Assembly (NCBI GenBank): GCA_946127115.1
Contig: CAMGYI010000001.1
Coordinates: 726,857 to 790,856, forward strand
Reading direction: 5' to 3'
Length of the DNA stretch: 64,000 nucleotides
DNA from: an uncultured Chlamydia sp.
Lineage (GTDB): Bacteria; Chlamydiota; Chlamydiia; Chlamydiales; Simkaniaceae
Shown: positions 53,103-63,729 of the stretch, in pieces
Numbering within the stretch: position 1 is the stretch's first letter
Layout: every line of letters begins with the position of its first letter
The notes under the pieces: model-generated
What the model was told of the DNA's origin: nothing
The model's input: the letters and a program-made list of their open reading frames with translations, nothing else
The model's database searches: none
Translations under genes and position numbers: made by a program

Positions 53103-53780
53103 TTAACCAACTATTTTAAGGGTTTTTAAAAGGGCTTTCAACTCTTTTAAGTGTAAAATGGTATAATCGACGTCCTTTTTAAATCCAGTATTACCTAATC
53201 CGCGTCCCCATCTGATCTGAACAGTTTTGTATCCAAGTGTTTTAGCAGGAGTGAGATCTAGAGATATTCTATCTCCACAAACCAAAGCATTTAGTGGGGA
53301 AATTCCCATCTCTTCACTCACTTTGCGGTATATAATTTTTTTCTCTTCTCCACTACAAAAGTAAAGTTTAGTAAAAAATTGAGTTGAAATTCCTGCTCGC
53401 TTCATTTTTTCCCGTTGAATCATTTCCTTCCCTTTTGTAACAAGGACCAAAGGATGAGACTTCGAAAGTTCTGAAAGCACCTCAATGGCATCTTCTACGG
53501 GTTGTACCGTCTCATCAAAAACAGGTTTTTCATAAACAGCCTCTAACGCAACATCCAGGCAAGACAACGGAGCCTGATTGATTTCAAGAAACTCCATCAA
53601 AGCATCCTTTGAGTTGGTATGAAATGTATTGAGACGCAAAAGCTCTTGATAGGAACGAGTAAAATTAGCCATAGACAGCCCCACCCCTTCCATCTCCTTG
53701 AGGGCTTTTTTTAGAACTCCGGGAAGGATCGATCCACTTGTATCGATCAATGTATCGTCTAAATCAAAGATGATTAACAA
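53103..53780 (-). CDS. HAD-superfamily phosphatase (HAD-IA)
   Basis: 225 residues. Motif 1 is FDLDDTLIDTSGS, motif 2 LVLVTKGKEMI, the Lys motif AKTLGYKTVQIRWG region with the preceding VCGDRISLDLTPAK (motif 4). The helical cap between residues ~15 and 85 fits subclass IA enzymes such as phosphoglycolate phosphatase. Substrate unknown. It overlaps yvcK by 17 bases and ends a few bases before efp, and with yvcK it forms an insertion in the rpe-efp arrangement of C. trachomatis. Confidence 0.88.
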   Translation of the reverse strand: MLIIFDLDDTLIDTSGSILPGVLKKALKEMEGVGLSMANFTRSYQELLRLNTFHTNSKDALMEFLEINQAPLSCLDVALEAVYEKPVFDETVQPVEDAIEVLSELSKSHPLVLVTKGKEMIQREKMKRAGISTQFFTKLYFCSGEEKKIIYRKVSEEMGISPLNALVCGDRISLDLTPAKTLGYKTVQIRWGRGLGNTGFKKDVDYTILHLKELKALLKTLKIVG

Positions 53781-54726
53781 TGCTCATAATCTCTTTTGTT
53801 ACTTGTGTAGAATTATGGCGGATCAGGCTCCGTCTCATGGTGTCACTTTTCCTTTTTTCAGTCAATTCTCCCAAAAGATTTGCTGAAATAATCCGAGGAT
53901 CATTGATGTCATTTTCTACGAGTTCACCTTCCTTGGCATATCTTTCAATTAATGCCGGATCAGGAGTTTGGTTATTTACTAAGATGTAATCGAAGACATC
54001 CTTTCCCAAATAATGGACGATTTCTTTGAGATAATCACTCACTTTATAGCCTGTTGTCTGCCCCTTTCGGTTCATTAAATTGCAGATAAAAACTTTTTTT
54101 GCCTGTGATTTTCTTAAAGCTTTGCTCACACCATCAACTAATAAATTAGGAATAATCGAGGTGTGGAGGCCTCCTGGGCCAATTACAACCAAATCAGCAT
54201 TCATAATTTCAGAAAGCGCATGGGGGTTCAGCTTTGGAAAAGGTTCCAAGTAGATCTTGCTATATCCCTTATCAATTTCGTGGGAGAGATAAATCTCTTT
54301 TTCACCTTCCAAGAGTTTTCGGTCGTTTAAGACCATCTTGAGGCGTACCTGGTGCGTTGTCACTGGGATCACTTTTCCTTTGATGTAAAGGATCCGTCCC
54401 ATCTCTTCGACAGCCCGCTCAAAACTTCCTGTAACCTTTTCAAGCGCAGACAAAATAAGATTCCCTAAACTATGCCCTCCAAGCCCCCCATTTTCAAAGC
54501 GGTAGTTCATTAAGCTTCGCATTAATCGTGAAGAGTCCGAAAGCGCGACTAAGCATTGGCGAACATCACCGGGAGGAAGCACCCCTAACTCATCGCGGAG
54601 AATTCCAGTACTTCCTCCATCATCCGCCATGGACACAACTGCGCTTAAATCAACAGCATGTTTCTTGAGTCCTCGAAGAACAGTGAAATTCCCTGTTCCC
54701 CCTCCCATGACTACAATTTTTTTCAC
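53764..54726 (-). CDS. yvcK: YvcK/CofD-like UDP-sugar-binding regulator
   Basis: 320 residues. The family start KIVVMGGGTGNFTVLRGLKKH is followed by VSMADDGGSTGILRDELGVLPPGDVRQCLVALSD, then ADLVVIGPGGLHTSIIPNLLVDGVSKAL and CNLMNRKGQTTGY. YvcK in Bacillus binds UDP-GlcNAc and links carbon metabolism with cell-wall synthesis; the related CofD makes coenzyme F420, which is not expected here. The start overlaps the rpe stop as ATGA. Confidence 0.93.
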   Translation of the reverse strand: MKKIVVMGGGTGNFTVLRGLKKHAVDLSAVVSMADDGGSTGILRDELGVLPPGDVRQCLVALSDSSRLMRSLMNYRFENGGLGGHSLGNLILSALEKVTGSFERAVEEMGRILYIKGKVIPVTTHQVRLKMVLNDRKLLEGEKEIYLSHEIDKGYSKIYLEPFPKLNPHALSEIMNADLVVIGPGGLHTSIIPNLLVDGVSKALRKSQAKKVFICNLMNRKGQTTGYKVSDYLKEIVHYLGKDVFDYILVNNQTPDPALIERYAKEGELVENDINDPRIISANLLGELTEKRKSDTMRRSLIRHNSTQVTKEIMSIVNHL

Positions 54727-55415
54727 CCGCGAAGCACCTCGATTCTATCTTTCATATCTTTTCCCCCAAACAGATAGGTACCAGCAACCAAGTGATTCGC
54801 TCCGGCTTTAGTACATAGTGGCGCAGTCTTGTCATCGACTCCACCATCCACTTGAATATCAAAAGGAGGGAGAATCTCTCCCTCCTCAGGAACCTTGCCC
54901 CCTTTCCTTATATCCAATCTGTCACATAGCCCTCTAGTAAACTCCACCTTTTCTAGAACTTCAGGAATAAATGCCTGCCCACCAAAGCCGGGGTGGACAG
55001 TCATCAATAAAATCTTGTCACACTTATCGAGATATTTCGGAATGAGCGATTCACTTGTCTCTGGACAAAATGCTAGGCCCGCATGAATATTGCATTTGCG
55101 AATGTAATTGAGAGTGTCCTCAACATCTTCAGTCGCCTCAATATGGAAGGTGATACAATCAGCACCATTCTCGATTAACTGTTCGATATAATCGAATGGC
55201 TTATAAACCATAATGTGAACGTCTAAATAGATATCGGTTGCGTTGTTAATAGCAACGAGTGCTTTAGGACTCAAGCTTAGGTTTGGAACAAAGTGTCCAT
55301 CCATAATGTCAAAATGAATAGCATCAGCTCCAGCATCTTCAGCCCGCTTTGCTTCATCGGTGAGGTGACCAAAATCACCAGCAAAAATTGATGGTTCAAT
55401 ATAAATTCCAGACAT
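54723..55415 (-). CDS. rpe: ribulose-phosphate 3-epimerase
   Basis: Interconverts ribulose-5-P and xylulose-5-P in the pentose phosphate pathway. 230-residue TIM barrel with IEPSIFAGDFGHLTDEAKRAEDAGAD, HFDIMDGHFVPNLSL, LDVHIMVYKPFDYIE, LLMTVHPGFGGQAFI and VDGGVDDKTAPL; both catalytic Asp and the metal-binding His are present. It heads the rpe-yvcK-HAD-efp-accB-accC-hpt-rmlA run. Confidence 0.97.
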   Translation of the reverse strand: MSGIYIEPSIFAGDFGHLTDEAKRAEDAGADAIHFDIMDGHFVPNLSLSPKALVAINNATDIYLDVHIMVYKPFDYIEQLIENGADCITFHIEATEDVEDTLNYIRKCNIHAGLAFCPETSESLIPKYLDKCDKILLMTVHPGFGGQAFIPEVLEKVEFTRGLCDRLDIRKGGKVPEEGEILPPFDIQVDGGVDDKTAPLCTKAGANHLVAGTYLFGGKDMKDRIEVLRG

Positions 55416-55647
55416 AACTTCACATTATATGCCTAATCGCCAAATTTTTTCAAAACCCAACTTTCAAGACATCAAGAAAAAATATTTATATTTGTTTCAA
55501 ACAAGAAACTTATACCGTCCAAAAAACAAAATACAGAATTGCCACAGAGATTTTTATGGAGAACTCGCATTTGGAGATCAAAAGTTTAATTTTTACTGAA
55601 AAGATCAAGTTGAATTCACCACTTTATTTTGGGGGAATCTTATTTTA

Positions 55648-57246
55648 TTAAATAGAAACGACAAAACCCGTGTAATGGCGCTCATCATGCTCGAGATCAA
55701 GAGTGATGAGAGGAGGAGTAGAAAAATCATGAAGATTGTCGAGTATCTCTTTTTCTCCAACCATAAAAAAATACGACTTTCTCTCTCTAGATAAAAAAGG
55801 CATCGAAGAGTGAAGTTTTTCTTGAAAAAGGAGGAAAAGCGTTTTTAACAACTTGGGATCTATGAAGCTTCTTTTTTCCAGAGGGAACAAGGAATGGAAA
55901 AAGTTTTCCAGAAGGGTAGGATCATGTCTACCAATCATTTTCTCTAAAGAAGAAAAAACTTCATTTTGCTTTGATATCATCCCCCCATTGTAATCACGGA
56001 TCTCTCCAAACACCTCTTGCAATTGACTAAGAATCCTTTGGCGTGCCCTATAAAGGTCAATCGAATGGTCTTCTCGAATAAACGAGGAAATAGGAAGCTC
56101 TATTTTAAATACAGCAGCCTCCTTTGGATACTTTTTCCGAAGCATCCCGATCTGCTTGATCCGATCAATTTTTGGGCGGAGAGGTGAGGCCATAAGAACA
56201 TCCTCTACTGGAGGCATTTTGGAGAGGAGAATGCGAGCTAAAATGACAGTAAAAATGAGATAGGTTTCAGCCTGCTTTTCAAAGGATAGAATCACTTGGG
56301 GGAGATCGCGAGCGAAACGGAGCTCACGCCCAAGAGTCACAACGTGACGAAGAATCTCTTCTTCATTGCGAGGCATGAAAAGCGATCGTTGAAGGTGTTC
56401 GATTTTCCCTTTAAGCGCGCGCGGAAGCCAGAGTCTTAAATCAGCAATTTCCTCCGCTTCAAAACCTCCTGTTTTCTCGATTTCTAAAGTGAGGAGATGG
56501 AGGGGTTTTTCTTCCTTTTCCTGGTAATCGCTCTCTGAAACTAAGCGCGCCTCAGGAAGGAGACTTTGAATGGCTTTGATGAGGTGCCCTCTTTTAAAAA
56601 CCTCATTCTCTCGAAGAATATTCAGTCCCACAGAAACTTCTAGCGCCTCCTTCTCTTCCAAAGGGAATGCAAGTGTGCGTCGCATTATCTTAACAGCAAC
56701 ATGGCGACGCACTGGGCATTTTTCATGGGCTAAGAGCACTTTTTTTCGGATCATATAGAGAGCTGAAAGTGTTTGGGTCACTTCTCGCACAGAGCGAGGA
56801 CGAAAGTATTGGTCTGAATGCTTGAGAAAAAACTGCTGCATTTCAGAAAACAGATCATAATCAAATAGCTCTGGAAATCGACGGATCACATTTAGAATAC
56901 GCTCCTGAACAAGCCCCTTTTTTTCATCCATTGAGAACGCTTTCATTTCGAGAATCCTTGCGGCATGGTACGGAGAACAGACGCCAAGTTCTAATTCGTG
57001 GATAATCCTTTCGAGTTCGGGAAAATCCTTATCCACATGCACAGTTGCAATAAGGAGCTTTTCATGTGCCGCATCTAGAGAAAAATGGTTAGGGCTTAGA
57101 TGAGAAACCATTTCAAGGATGAATTTTCCAACATAGGGGCGACGATTAGCTAGAAGATGTAAAGTCACACCCTCTCCTTTTTCAAGCTTCCAGGATGGAA
57201 CTCCAGTTTCAAGAAGCTCATCAACGAGTTCATCTACTACTTTCAT
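55648..57246 (-). CDS. conserved-looking hypothetical protein (532 residues)
   Basis: Not recognised. Soluble, mixed helix/strand, Arg/Glu/Leu-rich, no signal or membrane segment. Segments such as KAIQSLLPEARLVSESDYQEKEEKPLHLL (in parts) and RRHVAVKIMRRTL suggest a globular fold. The codon use and gene density are like the housekeeping neighbours. Its start overlaps the aspartokinase stop by 17 bases, so the two are translationally coupled. No catalytic motif can be singled out. Confidence 0.8.
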   Translation of the reverse strand: MKVVDELVDELLETGVPSWKLEKGEGVTLHLLANRRPYVGKFILEMVSHLSPNHFSLDAAHEKLLIATVHVDKDFPELERIIHELELGVCSPYHAARILEMKAFSMDEKKGLVQERILNVIRRFPELFDYDLFSEMQQFFLKHSDQYFRPRSVREVTQTLSALYMIRKKVLLAHEKCPVRRHVAVKIMRRTLAFPLEEKEALEVSVGLNILRENEVFKRGHLIKAIQSLLPEARLVSESDYQEKEEKPLHLLTLEIEKTGGFEAEEIADLRLWLPRALKGKIEHLQRSLFMPRNEEEILRHVVTLGRELRFARDLPQVILSFEKQAETYLIFTVILARILLSKMPPVEDVLMASPLRPKIDRIKQIGMLRKKYPKEAAVFKIELPISSFIREDHSIDLYRARQRILSQLQEVFGEIRDYNGGMISKQNEVFSSLEKMIGRHDPTLLENFFHSLFPLEKRSFIDPKLLKTLFLLFQEKLHSSMPFLSRERKSYFFMVGEKEILDNLHDFSTPPLITLDLEHDERHYTGFVVSI

Positions 57247-57991
57247 AGGTCAGCTCTTTTTTCGATGCTGTAGAGCCAATCCATGTCCCTGGAAACTCTT
57301 TCCACAGCTCCTTCTTGTAAGTTAATACATGTAAGGGCAAACCGTTTTTTGACGCAAGTAAAATGGATCGGCGGTGAACAACAAACTCAGAAAAGCTCAT
57401 CGCCTGGTCAAACGAAAGCTCCGTATAAAGTTTGGCATTAGGCTCCTTTTTAGGATCTTCAGAATAGATTCCCCTTACATCTTTATAAAACTCCACTTTC
57501 TCGGCCTTAAGAGCAGCAGCAAGAGCGACTGCTGAGGTATCACTTCCCCCTCTGCCAAGAGTGGTAATTTCCTTTCTTTCACTTATTCCCTGAAAACCAG
57601 CAACAATCACAATCTTTCCTTCAGCTAAATGCTCCTGAATACGAATGGGACGAACATCTTTAATTAGAGCGTCGTTATGCTTACCGCAGGTGATAACTCC
57701 CGACTGACTTCCCGTTAAACTAATTGCAGAAACACCTCTTTCTTCTAAGGACATAGCAAGCAAGGACATACTAATTCTTTCCCCAACTGAAATTAGCATA
57801 TCCATTTCACGTCGAGAGGGCTTTCGAGCAACCTGATGGGCCAGGTGCATGAGCTCATTGGTCATCTCACCCATAGCACTAACTACAACAACAATCCGAC
57901 CTTGCTTAGTTGCAATGATATCAGCAACATTAACAAAATGTTTGGGAGTTTCTAGAGAGGCACCACCAAATTTCATAACCAAAGTCTTCAT
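57230..57991 (-). CDS. aspartokinase catalytic domain lacking ACT domains
   Basis: 253 residues. The amino-acid kinase fold of aspartokinase is complete: VMKFGGASLETPKHF (KFGGxS), VVVVSAMGEMTNEL, LISVGERISMSLLA, GFQGISERKEITTLGRGGSDTSAVALA and the YKDVRGIYSEDP segment. After ~residue 235 the protein ends, so the regulatory ACT domains of usual (~400-450 residue) enzymes are missing and allosteric feedback by lysine or threonine would be absent. It makes aspartyl-phosphate for lysine/diaminopimelate and methionine/threonine synthesis. Free-standing kinases of this type exist in other bacteria. Confidence 0.9.
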   Translation of the reverse strand: MKTLVMKFGGASLETPKHFVNVADIIATKQGRIVVVVSAMGEMTNELMHLAHQVARKPSRREMDMLISVGERISMSLLAMSLEERGVSAISLTGSQSGVITCGKHNDALIKDVRPIRIQEHLAEGKIVIVAGFQGISERKEITTLGRGGSDTSAVALAAALKAEKVEFYKDVRGIYSEDPKKEPNAKLYTELSFDQAMSFSEFVVHRRSILLASKNGLPLHVLTYKKELWKEFPGTWIGSTASKKELTYESSR

Positions 57992-58218
57992 TCTTCCGAT
58001 ATTAATAACACCTTAGAAAAGATGTAAATGAAGATTTTTTTTTGAAAAACCTCTAAAGTCATCTGGACTAGAAATTTGATTCTACTAGCAGGAGTCTCTT
58101 ATCTCGAAGCTAGGGGCGATACAGAGAAGATCAAACTTCTGGATGAGGACGCAGTAAAAAAGAAAATTTTTGAACCGCGAATTGGTATAACACCGGATAA
58201 CTCCATCTGAACTAGAGG

Positions 58219-58248
58219 TTGCTTTTTTTAGGAATTATTTGTTATCCT
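58219..58248 (+). promoter_or_regulatory. putative promoter of the rpsA gene
   Basis: TTGCTT (58219-58224), 18-base spacer, TATCCT (58243-58248), about 85 bases before the rpsA start. The first 15 bases equal those of the tRNA-Cys promoter. The surrounding 57992-58332 gap has no gene; a small palindrome AAGAGG-TT-CCTCTT at 58258-58271 lies at the predicted transcript start. Confidence 0.5.
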
Positions 58249-58332
58249 TCTCCTTTTAAGAGGTTCCTCTTGCCGTGAAATATTTTTGGTAAGCGGAAGA
58301 AACATCATTAACCCATGGAGAACCCCCCACTA

Positions 58333-60045
58333 ATGTCCAAGGAACTAGAGTACGACTGGAACGAAAGCAAGATTATCGATGACATCGAATTCAAAGATGA
58401 AGACGCAAAGCTATTTCAACAACTACTGAATAATAGAGAAGAAAAAGCTGCAGCTGGATCCATCTCATCCATGGAAGTAGGCCAAATTCTTAAAGGGAAA
58501 ATTGTTGAAATCACTCCAGACTTCGTCGTTGTGGATGTTGGTCTAAAGTCAGAAGGGCTCATTCCTGTGAACGAATTTAATGACCCCAACGAACTCCAAT
58601 TGGGAAATGATATTGAGGTTCTTCTGGACCGTGCTGAAGGAGAAGATGGACAGATTGTTCTCTCTCGTGAAAAAGCTCGTAGACTACGACAGTGGGAATT
58701 CATCCTTGAACATTGTGAAGAAGGATCGATCGTTGAAGGTAAAGTCATCCGCAAAGTGAAGGGTGGGTTGATGGTAGATATTGGAATGGAGGCCTTCCTT
58801 CCAGGATCTCAAATCGACAACAAGCGAATCAAAAATATTGATGATTATGTCGATAAGACCTATGACTTCAAGATTCTGAAAATCAATATAGAAAGGAAAA
58901 ATATCGTCGTTTCTAGACGAGAACTCCTCGAAGAAGAGCGTAACTCTAAGAAAGCAGAGCTCCTTGAAAATATCACGGAAGGAGAAACTCGCAAAGGGTT
59001 TGTCAAAAACATCACTGATTTTGGCGTCTTCCTTGATCTTGATGGAATCGACGGCCTTCTTCATATTACAGATATGACCTGGAAGCGGATCAAGCATCCC
59101 TCGGAAATGGTTCAGCTTAATGATGTACTAGACGTCATGATCCTCCACATTGACAAAGAAAAAGGGCGAGTTGCTCTTGGTCTGAAGCAGAAAGAGTCAA
59201 ACCCATGGGAAGAAATCGAAGGACGTTACCCCATTGGAACTAAAGTTAACGGGAAAATCGTCAATCTCGTCCCCTATGGAGCTTTCATTGAGATTGAGCC
59301 CGGGATTGAAGGTCTTATTCATGTTTCTGAGATGTCATGGGTAAAAAATGTCACTGATCCTAGCGAAATCGTTACCAAAGGCGATGAGCTCGAGGCAATA
59401 GTCCTTTCAGTTCAGAAAAACGAAGGGAAAATTTCTCTTGGAATCAAACAAACAGAGAAAAACCCCTGGGAAAATGTTGATGACAAATACCCTGTTGGGA
59501 GTACCGTCAAAGCTGAAATCCGTAATTTAACTAATTATGGAGCCTTTGTTGAGCTTGAGCCAGGTATTGATGGACTGATTCATATTTCAGATCTAAGCTG
59601 GATCAAAAAAGTTTCTCACCCTTCTGAAGTCCTGAAGAAAGGGGATACCGTTGAAGCAATTATCCTTTCTGTAGATCAGGAAAGTAAGAAAATTACTCTT
59701 GGAATCAAGCAGCTTGGTGACAATCCTTGGCAGTCAATTGAAAAAACTCTCCCAATCGGAACTATCGTAAGGGGAGTCGTCACAAAAGTTACAGCTTTCG
59801 GTGCCTTCACTGAACTTGAGAATGGTATCGAAGGTCTCATCCATGTGACTGAACTTTCTGACCAAGCTTTTGGGAAAGTCGAAGAAGTTGTCGCAGTTGG
59901 CGACAATGTAACGGCAAAAGTGATTAAGCTTGACCCAGAGCACAAAAAGATTTCACTCTCTGTTAAGGATTATCTTATAGAGACAAATAATGAGAACCGA
60001 GACGATATCGTCGTCACAAAGAAGGAAAAAGAGGACGGAGAATAA
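58333..60045 (+). CDS. rpsA: 30S ribosomal protein S1
   Basis: 570 residues with six S1 RNA-binding repeats; each later repeat has the VxHIS/VSE-type signature ([40 protein letters not shown]) and an ALGLKQ/LGIKQ ending with NPWE. It anchors mRNA to the small subunit. An ATG at 58315 adds six residues; the ATG at 58333 is favoured because [12 protein letters not shown] resembles the chlamydial S1 start and the length matches. It is followed by nusA-infB-rbfA. Confidence 0.96.
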   Translation: MSKELEYDWNESKIIDDIEFKDEDAKLFQQLLNNREEKAAAGSISSMEVGQILKGKIVEITPDFVVVDVGLKSEGLIPVNEFNDPNELQLGNDIEVLLDRAEGEDGQIVLSREKARRLRQWEFILEHCEEGSIVEGKVIRKVKGGLMVDIGMEAFLPGSQIDNKRIKNIDDYVDKTYDFKILKINIERKNIVVSRRELLEEERNSKKAELLENITEGETRKGFVKNITDFGVFLDLDGIDGLLHITDMTWKRIKHPSEMVQLNDVLDVMILHIDKEKGRVALGLKQKESNPWEEIEGRYPIGTKVNGKIVNLVPYGAFIEIEPGIEGLIHVSEMSWVKNVTDPSEIVTKGDELEAIVLSVQKNEGKISLGIKQTEKNPWENVDDKYPVGSTVKAEIRNLTNYGAFVELEPGIDGLIHISDLSWIKKVSHPSEVLKKGDTVEAIILSVDQESKKITLGIKQLGDNPWQSIEKTLPIGTIVRGVVTKVTAFGAFTELENGIEGLIHVTELSDQAFGKVEEVVAVGDNVTAKVIKLDPEHKKISLSVKDYLIETNNENRDDIVVTKKEKEDGE

Positions 60046-60064
60046 AGGAGAGGCTTCCTCCTTT
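60044..60064 (+). promoter_or_regulatory. hairpin between rpsA and nusA
   Basis: AAAGGAG and CTCCTTT form a 7-base stem around a 7-base loop right at the rpsA stop. It is not followed by a T-tract, so it is more likely an RNA processing or attenuation element than a full terminator. Confidence 0.35.
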
Positions 60065-60087
60065 ACTTTAACAAGGGTAATAAAATA

Positions 60088-61362
60088 ATGAATAAAGATC
60101 TAATCGCAATTTTTGAATACCTGGAACGAGAAAAAGGGATTAAAAGAGAAACGATCATTGATGCTATCGAAGAATCCCTTCAAGTAGCTGCACGCAAAAG
60201 CTTAAAAGGTGTGGGCCTCGTGTCTGTGGTTATCGACCCAAAGCAAGGAACGATCGATGTTACAGCTGAAAAAGAAGTTGTCGAAAATATCGAATATCCT
60301 GAGGAGGAAATCCTCCTTGAGGAGGCAAGAGAACTTGCTCCAGATTGTGAAATGGGAGACTTTATTCAGGTTCCGATTCCTCCTGTAGACTTAGGTCGAA
60401 TTGCAGCGCAAACGGCGCGCCAAGTTATTGCCCAGAAGCTCCGAAGTGCAGAGCGTGATGTCATCTATGAAGAGTATCGTCACCGTCTTCATGAAATAGT
60501 ATCAGGAACGGTAAAACGCGTGGTAAGAGGTGCAACCCTTATTGTCGACCTTGGAAAGGTTGAGGCAATCCTCCCTGAACGCTTCTATCCAAAAGTTGAA
60601 AAATACCATGTCGGTGATCATATCCAAGCCCTTATTTGGGAGGTGCGCGATACTGAAAATGGAGGCGCCGAAGTAGTTTTAAGTCGTAGTCATCCTGAAA
60701 TGGTTGAACAACTCTTTAAACAAGAAGTTCCAGAACTTATGGATAAAACAGTCGGAATTAAAAAAATTGTCCGCGAAGCTGGATACCGCACAAAGCTCGC
60801 TGTTTACTCGAATGACCCAAGAGTGGATCCGTTAGGAGCCTGCGTTGGTGTGAGAGGAATGCGAGTAAAAAACATCATTCGTGAACTCAATAATGAGAAG
60901 ATTGACATCGTTATCTTTACTGAAGATACCGTTCAGCTTCTTTATGCACTGCTCCACCCTATAGAGCCAAAGAAGCTTAACTACGACCAAGAGAATGGAA
61001 GAATTTCGCTTGTAGTTGAGGATGAGGACTACCCTATCGTCATTGGAAAGCGTGGGATGAATGCCCGCCTCAATGCTGCACTTGTTGGTGCAGAACTTGA
61101 CGTAAAGAAAATGACCGAGTACCAGGAAGAGCTTTCATTTGAGCGTCAGCAGATTCAACTTGAAGAAAGCCCAGAACTCGACGATGAACTCAATGCAATT
61201 GAGGGAATAAATCAATTTGTGATCGATAGCCTTAAAGAAGCAGGTTTCGACACCCCACGCAAAATCCTTAATGTCTCATCAAAAGAACTTTCTAACGAGA
61301 CAGGAATTAGCGTTGAAATGGCAGATGATCTTATAGATAAGCTGCGTAAAATAAGGACGTAG
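60088..61362 (+). CDS. nusA: transcription termination/antitermination factor NusA
   Basis: 424 residues. The N-terminal RNA-polymerase-binding domain starts IAIFEYLEREKGIKRETIIDAIEESL. The S1 domain (IVSGTVKRVVRGATLIVDLGKVEAILP) and two KH domains follow, with DPRVDPLGACVGVRGMRVKNIIREL and PIVIGKRGMNARLNAALVG (GxxG loops). A short C-terminal helical region (INQFVIDSLKEAGFDTPRKIL) replaces the two acidic repeats of E. coli. It is in the classical nusA-infB-rbfA order. Confidence 0.97.
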   Translation: MNKDLIAIFEYLEREKGIKRETIIDAIEESLQVAARKSLKGVGLVSVVIDPKQGTIDVTAEKEVVENIEYPEEEILLEEARELAPDCEMGDFIQVPIPPVDLGRIAAQTARQVIAQKLRSAERDVIYEEYRHRLHEIVSGTVKRVVRGATLIVDLGKVEAILPERFYPKVEKYHVGDHIQALIWEVRDTENGGAEVVLSRSHPEMVEQLFKQEVPELMDKTVGIKKIVREAGYRTKLAVYSNDPRVDPLGACVGVRGMRVKNIIRELNNEKIDIVIFTEDTVQLLYALLHPIEPKKLNYDQENGRISLVVEDEDYPIVIGKRGMNARLNAALVGAELDVKKMTEYQEELSFERQQIQLEESPELDDELNAIEGINQFVIDSLKEAGFDTPRKILNVSSKELSNETGISVEMADDLIDKLRKIRT

Positions 61363-61365
61363 AGA

Positions 61366-63729
61366 TTGGCAAAAAACTTAAATTTGAAAGTTAAAAATGC
61401 CCAACTTGCTAAAGCGCTTAAGCTAAATAAAGCAAAGAAAGACGAAACGGAAGCTTCCAAGAAAAATGAAGAAGACAGGAAGGCTAGGCTTGCTAAGAGA
61501 GAGAAAGCTGCTATGCTCGACAAAGAAGCTGCACTAAACAAAGCCAAAGATGCAAAAGAAACGGCTCCTGCTACTCAACTTCCATCAGAGCCAAAGGAGG
61601 AAAAAGCAAAAATCTCCTCTCCAATGTATCCCAAAATCAAGAATCCTAAGCCCTCTTCTCAGCCCGTTCCAAAGTCAGAGGGAACCAAGACTGAGAGCGA
61701 AGCTAAGAAGGAAAAAGTCGGCGAGAAAACGTCTATTAATGATGTTAAGAAACGAGAAAAGCAAGTTGAATCACCTCCGAAAGAAAAAGGATTTAAAGCT
61801 AATTTCGGCCGGAATCCCAGGGAGATCCGAAAAAAGACAGACTCGCGCTTTGATGCGCGTGACCGCCAAGGACTCAGAGTTGGAGAAGAACGAGCCTATC
61901 GCCGCCGTCCTCGCCGCTATCGTCCGAAACGAGATGAAGCAGAAATTGTACGACCAAAACAGCTGTTCGTTCGATTGCCAATCTCCGTAAAAGATCTTGC
62001 ACAAGGGATGAAGCTGAAGACTTCAGAGCTCATTTCAAAGCTCTTCATGCAGGGCGTTGCGATTACCATCAATGATTATCTCGAAGACGAGACTACTATC
62101 CAGCTCTTGGGTCATGAGTTTGGGTGCGAGATCAAAATCGACACCAGTGAAGAAGAGCGTCTGCGTATTACTGGAAGTTCGATTCAAGAAGAAATACTTG
62201 AAGCTAAACCAGAAGACCTCGAGATCCGCTCTCCAGTTATTGCCTTTATGGGTCATGTAGACCACGGAAAGACAAGTTTAATCGATAGCATTCGAAAGAG
62301 TAACACCGCTGGAAGCGAAGCAGGAGCAATCACTCAACACATTGGGGCTTTTAAATGCCGCCGAGAACATGGGGAAATTACGATTCTCGATACCCCCGGC
62401 CACGAAGCCTTCACTTTGATGCGACAACGAGGAACAGCCATTACCGATGTGGTCGTTTTAGTCGTTGCTGGAGATGAGGGAATCATGCCACAAACAGATG
62501 AGGCAATTCGCTTAGCTAAGGAGTCTAAAGTTCCTCTGGTCATTGCAATAAACAAGTGCGATAAACCTAACTTCGATGCTGACACTGTTTACAGACAACT
62601 TGCAGATCGTGAGCTCCTCCCGGAGGCATGGGGTGGGAAAATCATTACGATCAATTGTTCTGCTGAATCTGGAGAAGGAATTCCTACGCTCCTTGAAATG
62701 CTTGCCCTTCAAGCGGAAATCCTCGAGTTAAAAGCAAACCCAGGAGCACGTGCTAGAGGAACCGTCATTGAATCTCAAATGCACAAAGGATTTGGGGCAG
62801 TTGCGACTGTGCTTGTTCAAAATGGAACGCTAAATTTAGGAGACGCTCTCGTCTTTAATAATCTTTACGCACGAGTGAAAACCATGCATGATGAACACGG
62901 AAGAGCGGTGCAAATTGCTGGTCCAGCGACCCCTGTGAAGATTACAGGTCTTTCGGGTGTCCCCGATGCTGGGTGTGAATTTATCGTCGTCTCTGATGAG
63001 AAAGAAGCACGGAAACTTTCTGAAGAGCGGGTCTCCGGAGCCAAACGCGAAAAGCTCAAACGAGGACGGGGCGAACTTGAAAACTTCATGATGCGCCACC
63101 AAGAACTTGAAATAAAGGAAGTGGTTCCGTTAATTCTTCGTGCCGATGTCCAAGGGTCAGTGGAAGCAATTAAAAATTCTCTTCTTGCGATTCATACCGA
63201 TAAAGTAGAACTTAACTTCATTAGTGAAGGTGTGGGGGAGATTTCTGAATCTGATGTGGAACTTGCTGCTGCATCCAGCGCAACCATCATTGGCTTTCAT
63301 ACACAGGTAGAAAGCCATGCTGAGGACCTTATCAAGAGAAGCCAAGTCGTGATCAAACGCCGAGACGTGATCTATCAGATCATTGATGATGTCAAAGAGC
63401 TGATGCTTGCGTCCCTCGACAAAGTTCGCCACGAGACTGAAAAAGGGACTGCTGAAGTGAAGCAAGTCTTCAAATCATCGCACTTAGGCTCCATTGCAGG
63501 TTGTATAATGACCGACGGCACGATTAAAAGAGACTACCATGCAAAACTGCTGCGCGGTGGAGAAGTCATCTTTGAGGGTAGTATTTCCTCTCTAAAGCGA
63601 GTCAAAGAAGATGTTAAAGAGGTCAATAAGGGTATAGAGTGTGGAATTCTACTCCACAAATTTAATAACTATCAAGAAGGGGATCAAATTAAAGGGTACG
63701 AAATCACCTTTATTCAACAAGAATTATGA
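61366..63729 (+). CDS. infB: translation initiation factor IF-2
   Basis: GTPase placing initiator tRNA on the 30S subunit, 787 residues. The N-terminal ~200 residues are Lys/Glu/Ala-rich and flexible, followed by an Arg-rich stretch ([13 protein letters not shown]) and the IF2-N domain. The GTPase shows G1 GHVDHGKTS at ~296, DTPGHEAF (G3) and NKCDKPN (G4), then domains II-IV with a [16 protein letters not shown] region. The start is a TTG, 3 bases after the nusA stop, with AAGGA ~9 bases upstream. Confidence 0.97.
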   Translation: MAKNLNLKVKNAQLAKALKLNKAKKDETEASKKNEEDRKARLAKREKAAMLDKEAALNKAKDAKETAPATQLPSEPKEEKAKISSPMYPKIKNPKPSSQPVPKSEGTKTESEAKKEKVGEKTSINDVKKREKQVESPPKEKGFKANFGRNPREIRKKTDSRFDARDRQGLRVGEERAYRRRPRRYRPKRDEAEIVRPKQLFVRLPISVKDLAQGMKLKTSELISKLFMQGVAITINDYLEDETTIQLLGHEFGCEIKIDTSEEERLRITGSSIQEEILEAKPEDLEIRSPVIAFMGHVDHGKTSLIDSIRKSNTAGSEAGAITQHIGAFKCRREHGEITILDTPGHEAFTLMRQRGTAITDVVVLVVAGDEGIMPQTDEAIRLAKESKVPLVIAINKCDKPNFDADTVYRQLADRELLPEAWGGKIITINCSAESGEGIPTLLEMLALQAEILELKANPGARARGTVIESQMHKGFGAVATVLVQNGTLNLGDALVFNNLYARVKTMHDEHGRAVQIAGPATPVKITGLSGVPDAGCEFIVVSDEKEARKLSEERVSGAKREKLKRGRGELENFMMRHQELEIKEVVPLILRADVQGSVEAIKNSLLAIHTDKVELNFISEGVGEISESDVELAAASSATIIGFHTQVESHAEDLIKRSQVVIKRRDVIYQIIDDVKELMLASLDKVRHETEKGTAEVKQVFKSSHLGSIAGCIMTDGTIKRDYHAKLLRGGEVIFEGSISSLKRVKEDVKEVNKGIECGILLHKFNNYQEGDQIKGYEITFIQQEL

